The notes under the pieces were generated by a model that worked only from the letters and a program-made list of their open reading frames with translations, was not told where the DNA came from and made no database searches. Position numbers and translations under genes: made by a program. Shown piece after piece: positions 34,390 through 43,367 of a DNA stretch of 64,000 nucleotides. Position 1 is the first letter of the stretch. Each line of letters starts with the position of its first letter. The DNA comes from Clostridiales bacterium (GTDB taxonomy: Bacteria; Bacillota; Clostridia; Christensenellales; Aristaeellaceae), in NCBI GenBank assembly GCA_012728815.1, contig JAAYEI010000032.1:1-64000 (forward strand). Reading direction: 5' to 3'.

Positions 34390-35601
34390 CTATACCAAGC
34401 TGATGCCGCTGGCCGCCTGCTCGGCGCGGTAGCGCGACATCAGGGACTGGATGCGGTTGTAGGGGTTGAGCAGGGCGCTGAGGCTGCGGTCGTGGTTGAG
34501 GGTGGCGATGAGGTAGGAGATGTACTTGCTGATGTCCGCCTCCACAAACCACTTGGCCTCCCGCAGCTGGGGCGGGCGGTAGGTGAGGTTGGTGGCCACC
34601 ACGCGGGAGATGATGCCCTGCTGGTAGGCCTCCTCATATTCCTGGATGCCGTTGGTGAAAAAGGCGAAGGTCACTATGCAGAAGATGCGCTTTGCCTTGC
34701 GCTTCTTGAGCTCCCGGGCCAGCTCCAGCAGGGACTCGCCGGAGGAGAGGATGTCGTCCGCCACGATGATGTCCTTGCCCTCCACCGAGTCGCCCAGGTA
34801 CTCATGGGCCACAATGGGGTTGCGCCCGGCGACGATGGTGGTGTAGTCGCGCCGCTTGTAGAACATGCCCAGCTCCAGCGCCATGACAGAGGAATAATAG
34901 ATGTTGCGCTGTACCGCGCCCTCATCGGGGCTGACCACCATCATGTTGTCCTTGTCAATGTGGAGGTCCTTCACCGAACGCAGCAGCGCCTTGAGCATCT
35001 GGTAGGTGGGCATGACGTTTTCAAAGCCGCACAGGGGCACCGCGTTCATCACGCGGGGGTCATGCGCGTCAAAGGTGATGATGTTGGCCACGCCCATGCG
35101 CTCCAGCTCCTGCAGCGCCATGGCGCAATCCAGGCTCTCCCGGGTGTTGCGGCGGTGCTGGCGGCTTTCATACAGCATGGGCATGATCACGTTTACGCGC
35201 TTGGCCTTGCCCGCGATGGCCGCGATGATGCGCTTCAAATCCTGGAAGTGGTCGTCCGGGGACATGGGCACCTCAAAGTCGTACATCCTGTAGCGCACGT
35301 TGTAGGCGCACACGTCCACCAGGATGTAGATGTCATAGCCGCGCACGCTTTCGCGGATGACGGCCTTGCCCTCCCCCGTGCCAAAGCGCGGGCAAACGGT
35401 CTCAATCAGGAAGTCCTCCCTGCCATGGCCCGGGGAGGTGTAGAACTCCTCGTCCTGCAGGTCCTGCAGCTCATGCCATTTGAGCAGGTAGCTGTTGACA
35501 TTCTCCCCCAGCGCGTCGATGCCCTGCATGGCGATGATGCCCAGGGGGCCATAGGGCATGTTGCTGAGGTTCTGGTCCCATTCCGAGAGAAAATTGTCCA
35601 T
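34390..35601 (-). CDS. prs: Ribose-phosphate pyrophosphokinase (long clostridial type)
   Basis: 403-aa PRPP synthetase: ribose 5-phosphate plus ATP to PRPP and AMP. The metal/ATP loop is ANIITFDAHDPRVMNAVP (FDAHDPRV at 177-184), and the PRPP-binding loop is IIVADDILSSGESLLELA. It is longer than the classical 315-aa enzyme and has divergent N-terminal and central parts, a form seen in Clostridia. Start 35601 (MDNFLSEW) is chosen; a GTG at 35637 overlaps the previous gene and lacks a site. PurR, whose effector is PRPP, is encoded 1.7 kb away. Confidence 0.9.
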   Translation of the reverse strand: MDNFLSEWDQNLSNMPYGPLGIIAMQGIDALGENVNSYLLKWHELQDLQDEEFYTSPGHGREDFLIETVCPRFGTGEGKAVIRESVRGYDIYILVDVCAYNVRYRMYDFEVPMSPDDHFQDLKRIIAAIAGKAKRVNVIMPMLYESRQHRRNTRESLDCAMALQELERMGVANIITFDAHDPRVMNAVPLCGFENVMPTYQMLKALLRSVKDLHIDKDNMMVVSPDEGAVQRNIYYSSVMALELGMFYKRRDYTTIVAGRNPIVAHEYLGDSVEGKDIIVADDILSSGESLLELARELKKRKAKRIFCIVTFAFFTNGIQEYEEAYQQGIISRVVATNLTYRPPQLREAKWFVEADISKYISYLIATLNHDRSLSALLNPYNRIQSLMSRYRAEQAASGISLV

Positions 35602-35633
35602 GCTGATACCCGCCTCCCTGCCTTGGTATATGC

Positions 35634-37166
35634 TCACTGCGCGCTGATCAGGCTGAGGGTGAGCTTGGGCAGCGCCTCCTCATTGCCCTGTTCGTCCTGG
35701 CTGATGTTCATGCCGGTCATGGTGCCGTACACCCTGACCGGGGTGTTGACCATGAGGCCTGGGTCCGTCTCGCTGGTGAGCACGACCAGGTCTGAAAAGC
35801 TCTCCTCCTGGTGGGTGAGCGCCAGGCGCAGCACCCAGGTGTCCGTCAGGTTCTGCTTGTCCACCAATGTACCCTCCAGGCGCAGCAGCTTGCCGTCATA
35901 GGCATCGGGGTCGGCCAGCAGCTGGGCGTAGGTGGGCGACAGCGCCCCCTGCATCAGCAGCGCTTCCCGCGCCTGGGGGCTCAGCGCGCGCTGCACCTTG
36001 TACTGGAAGACCCGGTCCTGCAGGCCGCGCTTGCTGAGCACCAGGCGGATGTCGTAAGCCCCTTCCTGGCTGGTGTCGATCTCAAAGCTGAACTGGCCGT
36101 TGCGGCCCACGTTGGCGCTGGTTTCCCGGCCATTGACAGAAAGGGTGGCGCGCACGCCGCTTTGGGTGGTGGAGCCCGCCAGGGTGAACGTGTCCTCCAG
36201 CAGCTCCATGGGTGGCTCCGCCGCAATCTGCGCCGGCAGCAGGCCCTGCTGGTAGCGGATGTTGTAGGAACGGCTGATGTCGTCAAAGCCGGGGGACTGC
36301 ACGGTGAGGGTCATCACATAGACATCCTCCCCGGGCAGCTGGATGGGCAGGCTGTAGTTGCCCGCGCGGTTGGCGGTGGTCTCAAACACCTGGGAGGCGC
36401 TGGAGCCAAAGGAAATCAGCACCGCGCGCAGGCTGGCCCCCGGCTTGGTCTTGCCGCGCATGGTGAAGCTGGCGTCGCCCGTTTCCACCGGGGCAGTGGC
36501 CGTCTCCTCCAGGGTGAGGGGCAGGGGCGGGACGGGCAGCACCTGGCTGAAGGTGAAGGTGTCAAACACGCGGTTGAGGGCGGTGTTGTCCCGCCCGGTC
36601 AGCTGCCGGCCAAAGACCTGCAGGTCCACCGTGATGGTGTGGCCGTTGCGGATGGTGCGGCGCTGGTAGCCGCGGCGCACCACCTCGCCCCCCTCCCGGT
36701 AGCTGTAGCGCAGCTGCAAAAAGCGGCCGACCTTGGGGAAATTGCGCCAGGAGACCGAGTCATAGCGGTAGCCCAGCACCGCGTAGGCGCCGGAGGCCCC
36801 GTGGGCGACGCGGTACTTGGCCCGGGTGGCGGAATCATGCTCGTTGATGTCAAAAAGCTGCTGGCCGTCCACATCGGCCAGTGCGGTGACCACCAGCACC
36901 CGGTTCTCGGTGGTATCATAGGCCTGCAGCAGGATGCCGCGGGCGGCGAAATCGGCCTGCCAGTCCGCCACCGTGCCGCCCTTGGACTGGATGAAGGCGG
37001 CGTTGGCCTCCAGGTTGGCCGGGGTGAGCACCGTCTGGTAGACCTTGTCCGGCAGGGTCAGCCCCGCGTGGATGCCCTCAAACGTATACGCCTCGGCACC
37101 CGCCAGGGGGGCCAGCCCCAGGACTATCATTGCCACGATCATCATCACAAGCAGTCGTTTGATCAT
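35634..37166 (-). CDS. Secreted multi-domain protein of unknown function
   Basis: 510-aa exported protein, not recognised. It has a signal peptide (MIKRLLVMMIVAMIVLGLAP, likely cut after AGA) and an N-terminal alpha/beta domain of about 190 residues. Two to three Ig-like beta domains follow (around FTMRGKTKPGASLRAVLISF and FTLAGSTTQSGVRATLSVNG). The C-terminal domain of about 110 residues has an OB-fold-like look (LLRLEGTLVDKQNLTDTWVL). No anchor or lipobox. Starts at 37169 and 37166 are adjacent; the second is better spaced from GAAGGAGG. It leads the operon with prs, an odd pairing for an envelope protein. Confidence 0.75.
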   Translation of the reverse strand: MIKRLLVMMIVAMIVLGLAPLAGAEAYTFEGIHAGLTLPDKVYQTVLTPANLEANAAFIQSKGGTVADWQADFAARGILLQAYDTTENRVLVVTALADVDGQQLFDINEHDSATRAKYRVAHGASGAYAVLGYRYDSVSWRNFPKVGRFLQLRYSYREGGEVVRRGYQRRTIRNGHTITVDLQVFGRQLTGRDNTALNRVFDTFTFSQVLPVPPLPLTLEETATAPVETGDASFTMRGKTKPGASLRAVLISFGSSASQVFETTANRAGNYSLPIQLPGEDVYVMTLTVQSPGFDDISRSYNIRYQQGLLPAQIAAEPPMELLEDTFTLAGSTTQSGVRATLSVNGRETSANVGRNGQFSFEIDTSQEGAYDIRLVLSKRGLQDRVFQYKVQRALSPQAREALLMQGALSPTYAQLLADPDAYDGKLLRLEGTLVDKQNLTDTWVLRLALTHQEESFSDLVVLTSETDPGLMVNTPVRVYGTMTGMNISQDEQGNEEALPKLTLSLISAQ

Positions 37167-37195
37167 CATCGGCCTCCTTCGCGCTGTCTGTCCTC

Positions 37196-37224
37196 ATCCT
37201 ACCATAAGCACCCTGCCGCTTCAA
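37196..37224 (-). promoter_or_regulatory. Promoter of the secreted protein-prs operon
   Basis: On the minus strand TTGAAG (37224-37219), a 17-bp spacer and TAGGAT (37201-37196) with TGG extension. An 8-bp inverted repeat, CCGCCTGG (37225-37232) and CCAGGCGG (37243-37250), abuts the -35 and may be an operator. Confidence 0.65.
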
Positions 37225-37303
37225 CCGCCTGGGACACCCGTGCCAGGCGGAAAACACGCGAACCATTGATGAAAAAACCGGAGAAACGTTCCCGTTTTTG
37301 TGG

Positions 37304-37309
37304 TAGAAT
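37304..37309 (+). promoter_or_regulatory. -10 box of the purR-pth-mfd operon
   Basis: TAGAAT preceded by TGG makes an extended -10 about 28 nt upstream of purR. No convincing -35 is seen at 16-18 bp. No clear PurBox (CCGAAC core) was recognised in this intergenic region. Confidence 0.45.
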
Positions 37310-37336
37310 GACTGGAATACACGGGAGGTGAGGGCG

Positions 37337-38167
37337 ATGGAGAAGATCAAGCGCGCGGAACGGCTGGTGGCCATGACCAGGATGCTGACGGACAGCCCCA
37401 ACAGGGTCATCCCTTTCAAGGTGTTCAGCGAACGCTTCCACGCGGCCAAGTCCACCATCAGCGAGGACATGGCGCTGATTGAGCAGGCGCTGGCCAACCA
37501 GCGGCTGGGCCAGGTGACCACGCTGACAGGCGCCGCGGGCGGGGTGCGCTTCCGCCCCCTCATCCCCTGGGCGCAGGCGCGCGCGCTGATGGCGCAGGTG
37601 GCCGACAGCCTCAACCAGCCCGAGCGCGCCCTGCCCGGCGGCTACCTCTATTTATCCGACCTGCTGTCCAGCCCCGTGCTCACCCGGCACATGGGCAACA
37701 TCCTGGCCCGGCCCAGCTACCCCCTGGGGGTGGACTTTGTGCTCACCATGGAGACCAAGGGCATCCCGGTGGCCATAATGACGGCGGACGCGCTGGATGT
37801 CCCGCTGGTCATCGCCAGGCGCAGCTCCCGCGTGTATGAGGGCAGCGCGGTCAACATCAACTACCCGGACGGCCGGGGTGGCATCAAGACCATGTCCCTG
37901 GCGCGCCGCGCGGTGGGCGAGGGCCAGCGCGCGCTGATTGTGGACGATTTCACCCGCCGGGGCGGCACCGCCCTGGGTATGATTGCCCTGATGAAAGAGT
38001 TCAACGTGGAGGTGGCCGGCCTGGCCTTCCTGCTGGCCCAGGAGCGGGCGGAGCCCTTGAGCGACCTGCCCGAATGGCCGCTGATCACCTTCCGGGGGGA
38101 TGGCCTCTTGAGCCCCATGGTGTGCCAGCCGGCCGCCTGGCTGATGGCCCAGGAGCCGCAGGACTGA
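37337..38167 (+). CDS. purR: Purine operon repressor PurR (PRPP-binding type)
   Basis: 276-aa Gram-positive PurR: a winged-helix N-terminal domain (KIKRAERLVAMTRMLTDSPN; FSERFHAAKSTISEDMALIE) fused to a type I phosphoribosyltransferase domain. The PRPP-binding loop is ALIVDDFTRRGGTALGMI (about residues 198-215). The flexible loop has KTMSLARRAV. In Bacillus it represses purine genes and is relieved by PRPP. ATG at 37337 has GGGAGG 8 nt upstream; a GTG at 37328 is less likely. Its stop overlaps the pth start. Confidence 0.95.
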   Translation: MEKIKRAERLVAMTRMLTDSPNRVIPFKVFSERFHAAKSTISEDMALIEQALANQRLGQVTTLTGAAGGVRFRPLIPWAQARALMAQVADSLNQPERALPGGYLYLSDLLSSPVLTRHMGNILARPSYPLGVDFVLTMETKGIPVAIMTADALDVPLVIARRSSRVYEGSAVNINYPDGRGGIKTMSLARRAVGEGQRALIVDDFTRRGGTALGMIALMKEFNVEVAGLAFLLAQERAEPLSDLPEWPLITFRGDGLLSPMVCQPAAWLMAQEPQD

Positions 38168-38793
38168 TGAAAGCGCTGGTGGGCCTGGGCAACCCCGGCC
38201 CTGAATATGAGTGGACCCGCCACAATGTGGGGTACCTGGCCCTGGAGGAATGCGCGCGGCTGCTGGGAATAGCCGGGCAGAAGCGCCGGTTCAAGGGCCT
38301 GGTGATGGAAGGGCATTTAAACCAGGAGAAGGTGGTGTTGTTCAAGCCGACCACCTACATGAACCTGTCCGGCCAGGCGCTGGTGGAGCTGATGCACTGG
38401 TACAAGCTGGAGCCGCCGGACATCTTTGTGTTCTCCGACGACATTGACCTGGCCCCGGGGCAGATGCGCATCCGCATGCATGGCGGGGCCGGCACCCACA
38501 ACGGCTGGCGCAGCATCATCCAGCAGACCGCCAGCCAGGCCTTCCCCCGGGCGCGCATTGGCATTGGCGCGCCGCCGCCCGAGTTTGAGCTGAGCGACTG
38601 GGTGCTCTCCCGCTGGGACAAGGCTGACAGCGCGCCTGACATCCGGGAGGCCATCCTGCTGTCGGCCCGGGCGGGCCTGGGCTTCTTGAAGGACGGCATC
38701 CAGCTGACCATGAACCAGTACAACACCAGAAGCAGGCCGCAAAAGGCCGGAAGCAACCAGGATGCAACTGGCGGGGAGACCGATGATGCTTGA
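38167..38793 (+). CDS. pth: Peptidyl-tRNA hydrolase
   Basis: 208-aa Pth: releases tRNA from stalled peptidyl-tRNA. Conserved sites are visible: VGLGNPGPEYEWTRHNVGY (N9, catalytic H19), KPTTYMNLSGQAL, FSDDIDLAPGQMR and GGAGTHNGWRSI. The usual GGxGGHNGL is slightly altered to GTHNGW. The ATG overlaps the purR stop (TGATG). The order purR-pth-mfd resembles the Bacillus purR...pth-mfd region. Confidence 0.96.
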   Translation: MKALVGLGNPGPEYEWTRHNVGYLALEECARLLGIAGQKRRFKGLVMEGHLNQEKVVLFKPTTYMNLSGQALVELMHWYKLEPPDIFVFSDDIDLAPGQMRIRMHGGAGTHNGWRSIIQQTASQAFPRARIGIGAPPPEFELSDWVLSRWDKADSAPDIREAILLSARAGLGFLKDGIQLTMNQYNTRSRPQKAGSNQDATGGETDDA

Positions 38794-41700
38794 GACCCGC
38801 CTGCTCACACACCCCGCCTTTATACAGGCAAGGGAGGCGCTGAAGGCCGGCCGCCGGGTGGCCCTGTATGACCAGCCGCCAGGGCTTAGGCTGCTCAGCG
38901 CCCTGCAGCTGGCGCAGGACCGGCAGGTGCTCTACCTGCTGCCCAGTGAGCGCCTGGCCCGCCAGGCCATGGAGGACGCGCAGGGCCTGGGCGTGGCGGG
39001 CTGCGAGCACCTGCAGCCCCAGGAAATCCACCTGCTGCGGGCGGTCACCAGCCGGGAGGGCGGCTGGCAGCGTTTGCGCGCCCTGGACCGCCTGGCCACC
39101 GGACAGGCCAGGGTGCTCATCGCCAGCGTCGAGGCGCTGCAGCAGCCGCTGCTGCCGCCTGGCTGGTACCAGGAGGCGGTGCTGGAGATCCGCCTGGGGG
39201 CCAGCTACCAGACCCCAATGCTGGCGGACAGGCTGGCCCGGCTGGGCTATGAGCGCACCGAGCTGGTGGAGGCCAAGGGCCAGTTTGCCCTGCGCGGGGA
39301 CATTCTTGACATCTACCCGCCGGCGCTGGACCAGCCCATCCGGATGGAGTTCTTTGGCGACCAGGTGGACAGCATCCGCCGCTTTGACCCCCTGAGCCAA
39401 CGCAGCCAGGACCGCCTGGACCAGGCCCGCCTGGGCCCTGCCAGCGAGCATTTTGTGCCATCGCAGCACGCCAGGCAGGCGGCCGCGCGGCTTGCGGCCG
39501 GCCTGGCGGGGCAGGCGCCCCCATCCCCCGCCTCCCCCTATGAGGCGCCGCTGGAGCTGCCAGACCCTAAGGAGCTGATGGACACCGGCAGCGTCCGGGA
39601 CGCGCAGCTGTGGGCCCACCTGCTGTTTCCCGAGGGGTCCGGCCTGCTGGCCTGGCTGAGAGACGCCCTCATCGTGCTGGACAGCCCCGACCGGGTGACC
39701 CAGCGCCTGGAGGACCAATACCAGGGCTACCAGCAGATGCTGGCCGGGGCGCTGGAGAGCGGCCTGGCCCACCCCGCCCAGGCCGGGCTGGTGCTGCCCC
39801 CGCAGGATGCCCTGCGACCGCTTGCCGGCCGGGCGCTGCTGATGGTGATGGAGCTGCTGCGCGGCATGGCGGGGCTGGACCCCCAGCTCACCCTGCAGCT
39901 GCCCGGGCGCGCGGTGGACAGCTACCGCGCGCGGCTGCCGCAGCTGGCGCAGGACCTGCGGGCCTGGCAGGCGCAAAACCACCAAATCCTGCTGTTCACC
40001 GGCGGCCAGTCCCGCGCGGAGCGCCTGGCGGCCGCCCTGGCCAGCCAGGGCGTATCGGTCGGGCAGACGGACAGCCCGCAGCCGGTGGGCGGCATCAGCC
40101 TGTCCTCCGCCAGCATTTCCTCAGGGTTTGTAGCCGAGGAGGCGGGGCTGGTGATGCTGGCCCCGCAGGAGTTGTTTGGCACCGCCCGCAGCCGCGCGCG
40201 ACAAAAGCAAACCGCCGGCCAGCGCCTGGAGGCCTTCACCGACCTGTCCGTGGGCGACTATGTGGTGCACGACCACCACGGCATCGGCGTGTACCAGGGC
40301 ACGGTGCGCCTGCAGTCCGAGGGCATCTGGCGGGATTATCTCTTCATCCAGTACCGCGGCAGCGACAAGCTGTACGTGCCGGCGGACCAGTTTGACCGGG
40401 TGCAGAAATACATCGGCAACCAGGACAGCGCCCCGGCGCTCAATGACCTGAGCAGCAACAGCTGGTCGCGGCAGAAGGCCCGGGTGAAGGCGGGGCTTAA
40501 ACAGCTGGCCTTTGACCTGGTGGCGCTGTACGCCGCGCGCGAGCAGGCACCCGGCTATGCCTATGAGCCCTTTGAGCCCTTTGAGGGCCAGTTCGCCGAC
40601 CAGTTTGAGCACGAGCTCACCCCCGACCAGGAGCAGGCGGTGCGGGAGGTGCTGGACGACATGGCCCGGCCCCGCAACATGGACCGCCTGCTGTGCGGGG
40701 ATGTGGGCTATGGCAAGACCGAGGTGGCCATGCGCGCGGCCTTCCGCGCGGTGATGAACGGCAAGCAGGTCGCCCTGCTGGCGCCCACCACCATCCTGGT
40801 GCAGCAGCACGTGCGCACCCTGCAAAAGCGCTTTGAGGGCTTCCCGGTGCGCATCGGCTTTGTCAGCCGGTTCCAGAGCGCCCGGGAAAACCGCCAGACC
40901 CTGCTGGACGCCAGGGAAGGCCGGGTGGACATCCTGGCGGGCACCCACCGGCTGCTCAGCCAGGATGTGCACTTCAAGAGCCTGGGCCTGCTGATCATCG
41001 ATGAGGAGCAGCGCTTTGGCGTGCGGCACAAGGAGCAGATCAAGAACCTGAAGCACACCGTGGACGTGCTTACCCTGTCCGCCACGCCCATCCCCCGCAC
41101 CCTGCACATGAGCATGGTGGGGGTGCGGGACATGAGCCTGCTGGAAACGCCGCCGGAGGACCGTTTCCCCGTGTCCACCTTTGTGGTTGACTACCGCGAC
41201 GGCCTGATCCGCGACGCCATCATGCGCGAGCTTGGCCGGGAGGGGCAGGTCTTCTTCCTGTACAACCGGGTGGCCAGCATTGAGCGCATGGCCGCCCACC
41301 TGCGCCAGCTGGTGCCCGAGGCGCGCATCGCCGTGGCGCACGGACAGATGCCGGAGCGCCAGCTGGAAGATGTGATGCACGAGTTTTATCTGGCCCGGCA
41401 TGATGTGCTGCTGTGCAGCACCATCATCGAGAACGGGCTGGACATCCAGAACGCCAACACGCTGATTGTGTACGACGCGGACCATTTTGGCCTGTCCCAG
41501 CTCTACCAGCTGCGCGGCCGGGTGGGCCGCAGCGCCCGGGCAGCCTATGCCTTCTTCACCGTGAAGGCGGACAAGGCGCTGTCAGAGACGGCGGAAAAGC
41601 GCCTGGCGGCCATCAAGGAGTTCACCGCCTTTGGTGCGGGCTTCCGCATCGCCATGCGGGACCTGGAAATCCGCGGGGCGGGCAACATCTTTGGCCCTGA

Positions 41701-42286
41701 GCAGTCCGGCCAGGTCGCCGTGGTGGGGTATGACATGTACGTGCGCATGATTGAGGAGGCCATCCGCGAGGCCCGGGGCGATTTCTCCAACCTGCGCCAG
41801 AGCGAACTGGAGACCCGGGTGGACCTGCATGTCAACGCCTTCCTGCCTGAGCACTATGTGCGCGGGGAAGCCCAGCGCATTGAGATTTACAAGCGCATCG
41901 CCCTCATCCGCAACCAGGCGGATGAGATGGAGCTGGTGGCTGACCTGATTGACCGCTTTGGCGAGCCGGAGACGCCGGTGATGAACCTGGTGGCCATCTC
42001 CCGCCTGCGGGCGCTGGCCAACAGCCTGGGGGTGGACCAGGTGCGCTTTGACCGGGGCAGCCTGATCCTGCGCTTCCATCCCCAGTACGCGGTGGACCCG
42101 GTCGCGCTGTACCAGGCGCTGAGCGTGATTGGCAGGCGCATGGGCCTGCAGGCGGGCAAGCGCACCACGCTGCACATCCGCCTGCCGGGCAAGACGGCGG
42201 CCCAGGCGCTGGCCCCGGGCATCGCGGCATTGGAGGAGCTGCTTGGCCACCTGGCGCCCCAGGAAGTGGCGCGGCCAACCGCCTAA
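38786..42286 (+). CDS. mfd: Transcription-repair coupling factor
   Basis: 1166-aa Mfd: removes stalled RNA polymerase and recruits UvrAB. Domain order is readable: UvrB-like module (residues 1 to about 330), RNA-polymerase-interacting Tudor domain (LSVGDYVVHDHHGIGVYQGT, about 485), and superfamily 2 translocase. The Walker A is GDVGYGKTE (K644) and the Walker B is DEEQ (739-742). LRGRVGRSARAAYAF is motif VI, and a TRCF C-terminal domain ends the protein. ATGs at 38783 and 38786 are adjacent; GGGGAG favours the second. The gene overlaps the pth end. UvrA is encoded 6 kb away. Confidence 0.97.
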   Translation: MLETRLLTHPAFIQAREALKAGRRVALYDQPPGLRLLSALQLAQDRQVLYLLPSERLARQAMEDAQGLGVAGCEHLQPQEIHLLRAVTSREGGWQRLRALDRLATGQARVLIASVEALQQPLLPPGWYQEAVLEIRLGASYQTPMLADRLARLGYERTELVEAKGQFALRGDILDIYPPALDQPIRMEFFGDQVDSIRRFDPLSQRSQDRLDQARLGPASEHFVPSQHARQAAARLAAGLAGQAPPSPASPYEAPLELPDPKELMDTGSVRDAQLWAHLLFPEGSGLLAWLRDALIVLDSPDRVTQRLEDQYQGYQQMLAGALESGLAHPAQAGLVLPPQDALRPLAGRALLMVMELLRGMAGLDPQLTLQLPGRAVDSYRARLPQLAQDLRAWQAQNHQILLFTGGQSRAERLAAALASQGVSVGQTDSPQPVGGISLSSASISSGFVAEEAGLVMLAPQELFGTARSRARQKQTAGQRLEAFTDLSVGDYVVHDHHGIGVYQGTVRLQSEGIWRDYLFIQYRGSDKLYVPADQFDRVQKYIGNQDSAPALNDLSSNSWSRQKARVKAGLKQLAFDLVALYAAREQAPGYAYEPFEPFEGQFADQFEHELTPDQEQAVREVLDDMARPRNMDRLLCGDVGYGKTEVAMRAAFRAVMNGKQVALLAPTTILVQQHVRTLQKRFEGFPVRIGFVSRFQSARENRQTLLDAREGRVDILAGTHRLLSQDVHFKSLGLLIIDEEQRFGVRHKEQIKNLKHTVDVLTLSATPIPRTLHMSMVGVRDMSLLETPPEDRFPVSTFVVDYRDGLIRDAIMRELGREGQVFFLYNRVASIERMAAHLRQLVPEARIAVAHGQMPERQLEDVMHEFYLARHDVLLCSTIIENGLDIQNANTLIVYDADHFGLSQLYQLRGRVGRSARAAYAFFTVKADKALSETAEKRLAAIKEFTAFGAGFRIAMRDLEIRGAGNIFGPEQSGQVAVVGYDMYVRMIEEAIREARGDFSNLRQSELETRVDLHVNAFLPEHYVRGEAQRIEIYKRIALIRNQADEMELVADLIDRFGEPETPVMNLVAISRLRALANSLGVDQVRFDRGSLILRFHPQYAVDPVALYQALSVIGRRMGLQAGKRTTLHIRLPGKTAAQALAPGIAALEELLGHLAPQEVARPTA

Positions 42287-42314
42287 GCCCGCGGCGCGCC
42301 CCGGTTCTGTCAGG

Positions 42315-43262
42315 CTACATCAGTTTTTTCTTCTTGAAATAATACAGCACCCCCACCACCAGCAGCACGCAGAAGCCGGCCAGCAGGGGGTAGGCATAGG
42401 CCCACTCCAGCTCAGGCATGTGGCGGAAGTTCATGCCATACCAGCCCACGATCAGGGTGAGGGGCAAAAACACCGTGGTGATGACGGTGAACACCTTCAT
42501 GATGTTGTTCAGGCCATAGTTGAGCTGGGCATCCAGCATCTCCCGCAGCTGGGTCAGGCTTTCATTCAGCGCGCGCACGCCGGAAATCAGGCGCTCCGCC
42601 CGGGCGGTGAGCACGCGGAAATGGCTGAGCTGGCTGTCCGGGTAGATGCCGTTCTCATTTTCCTCCAGCGCGCTGGAGATGTCCACCAGCTGCTCATAGT
42701 AGTTGCGGATGAGCGAGAGCGTGCGGCGGTAGCTGTAGATGACCTTGTTGAGCCCCTCGTCCGCCCGGCCGTGCACCATCTGGTCCTCCAGGTCCAGCAG
42801 CTGGTCCTCGATGCTTTCCAGCTTGCTGTTGCCGCCCTTGAGCAGGCGCTCCAGGAAGCGGTAAAAAACGCGGGCCAGGCTGGTGTTCTGCCGCTCCTGC
42901 GCCATCAGGGCGTCAAACTGGGCGGCCTCACTGCCATCCCCGTCCGCCACGCTGACCAGGCAGAGCAGGTCACGCCGCAGGATGAACAGGATGCGGTCCA
43001 TCTCCCCGTCCAGCTGGTCCACGTTGATGATGTTGATGTAGCCAAGGCTGAGGCTCTCAAACACATCCAGCGTGCTGCGGAAGCTGGTCTTCTGGGCGGA
43101 CAGCTCGTTGAGCAGGCCCTCGTTCAACCCAAGGCGGGCGATGTTGTCCCGCAGCTGCTGCAAACTGAGGTAGCAGATGGTATCCCCCGGCTGCCCCAGG
43201 CTGCCTGGCGCCAGGCGCTCCGCCTGGCCCTTTGTCACGCTGTACAACCTCATTTCTGACAT
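42315..43262 (-). CDS. corA: CorA-family Mg2+ transporter
   Basis: 315-aa CorA-type divalent cation channel. It has a long cytoplasmic alpha/beta and coiled-coil N-terminal region, then two C-terminal membrane helices. The selectivity motif GMN is intact in LIVGWYGMNF between them. The end is basic (YYFKKKKLM). AGGAGG lies 7 nt upstream of the ATG. It is convergent with mfd and downstream of, but terminator-separated from, the uracil permease gene. Confidence 0.95.
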   Translation of the reverse strand: MSEMRLYSVTKGQAERLAPGSLGQPGDTICYLSLQQLRDNIARLGLNEGLLNELSAQKTSFRSTLDVFESLSLGYINIINVDQLDGEMDRILFILRRDLLCLVSVADGDGSEAAQFDALMAQERQNTSLARVFYRFLERLLKGGNSKLESIEDQLLDLEDQMVHGRADEGLNKVIYSYRRTLSLIRNYYEQLVDISSALEENENGIYPDSQLSHFRVLTARAERLISGVRALNESLTQLREMLDAQLNYGLNNIMKVFTVITTVFLPLTLIVGWYGMNFRHMPELEWAYAYPLLAGFCVLLVVGVLYYFKKKKLM

Positions 43263-43313
43263 GGCTCATCCTCCTGCCTCCCAGTGTACACGGATTCCTG
43301 GCCGCTGGACAGC

Positions 43314-43352
43314 AAAAAAACGGGCTGCCGGTTCATGAAGACAGGCAGCCCG
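43314..43352 (-). terminator. Terminator of the uracil permease gene
   Basis: On the minus strand CGGGCTGCC (43352-43344) pairs with GGCAGCCCG (43329-43321) and is followed by seven T (43320-43314). It lies 16 nt after the permease stop. Confidence 0.92.
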
Positions 43353-43367
43353 CTTTGCCGGTGTAGT

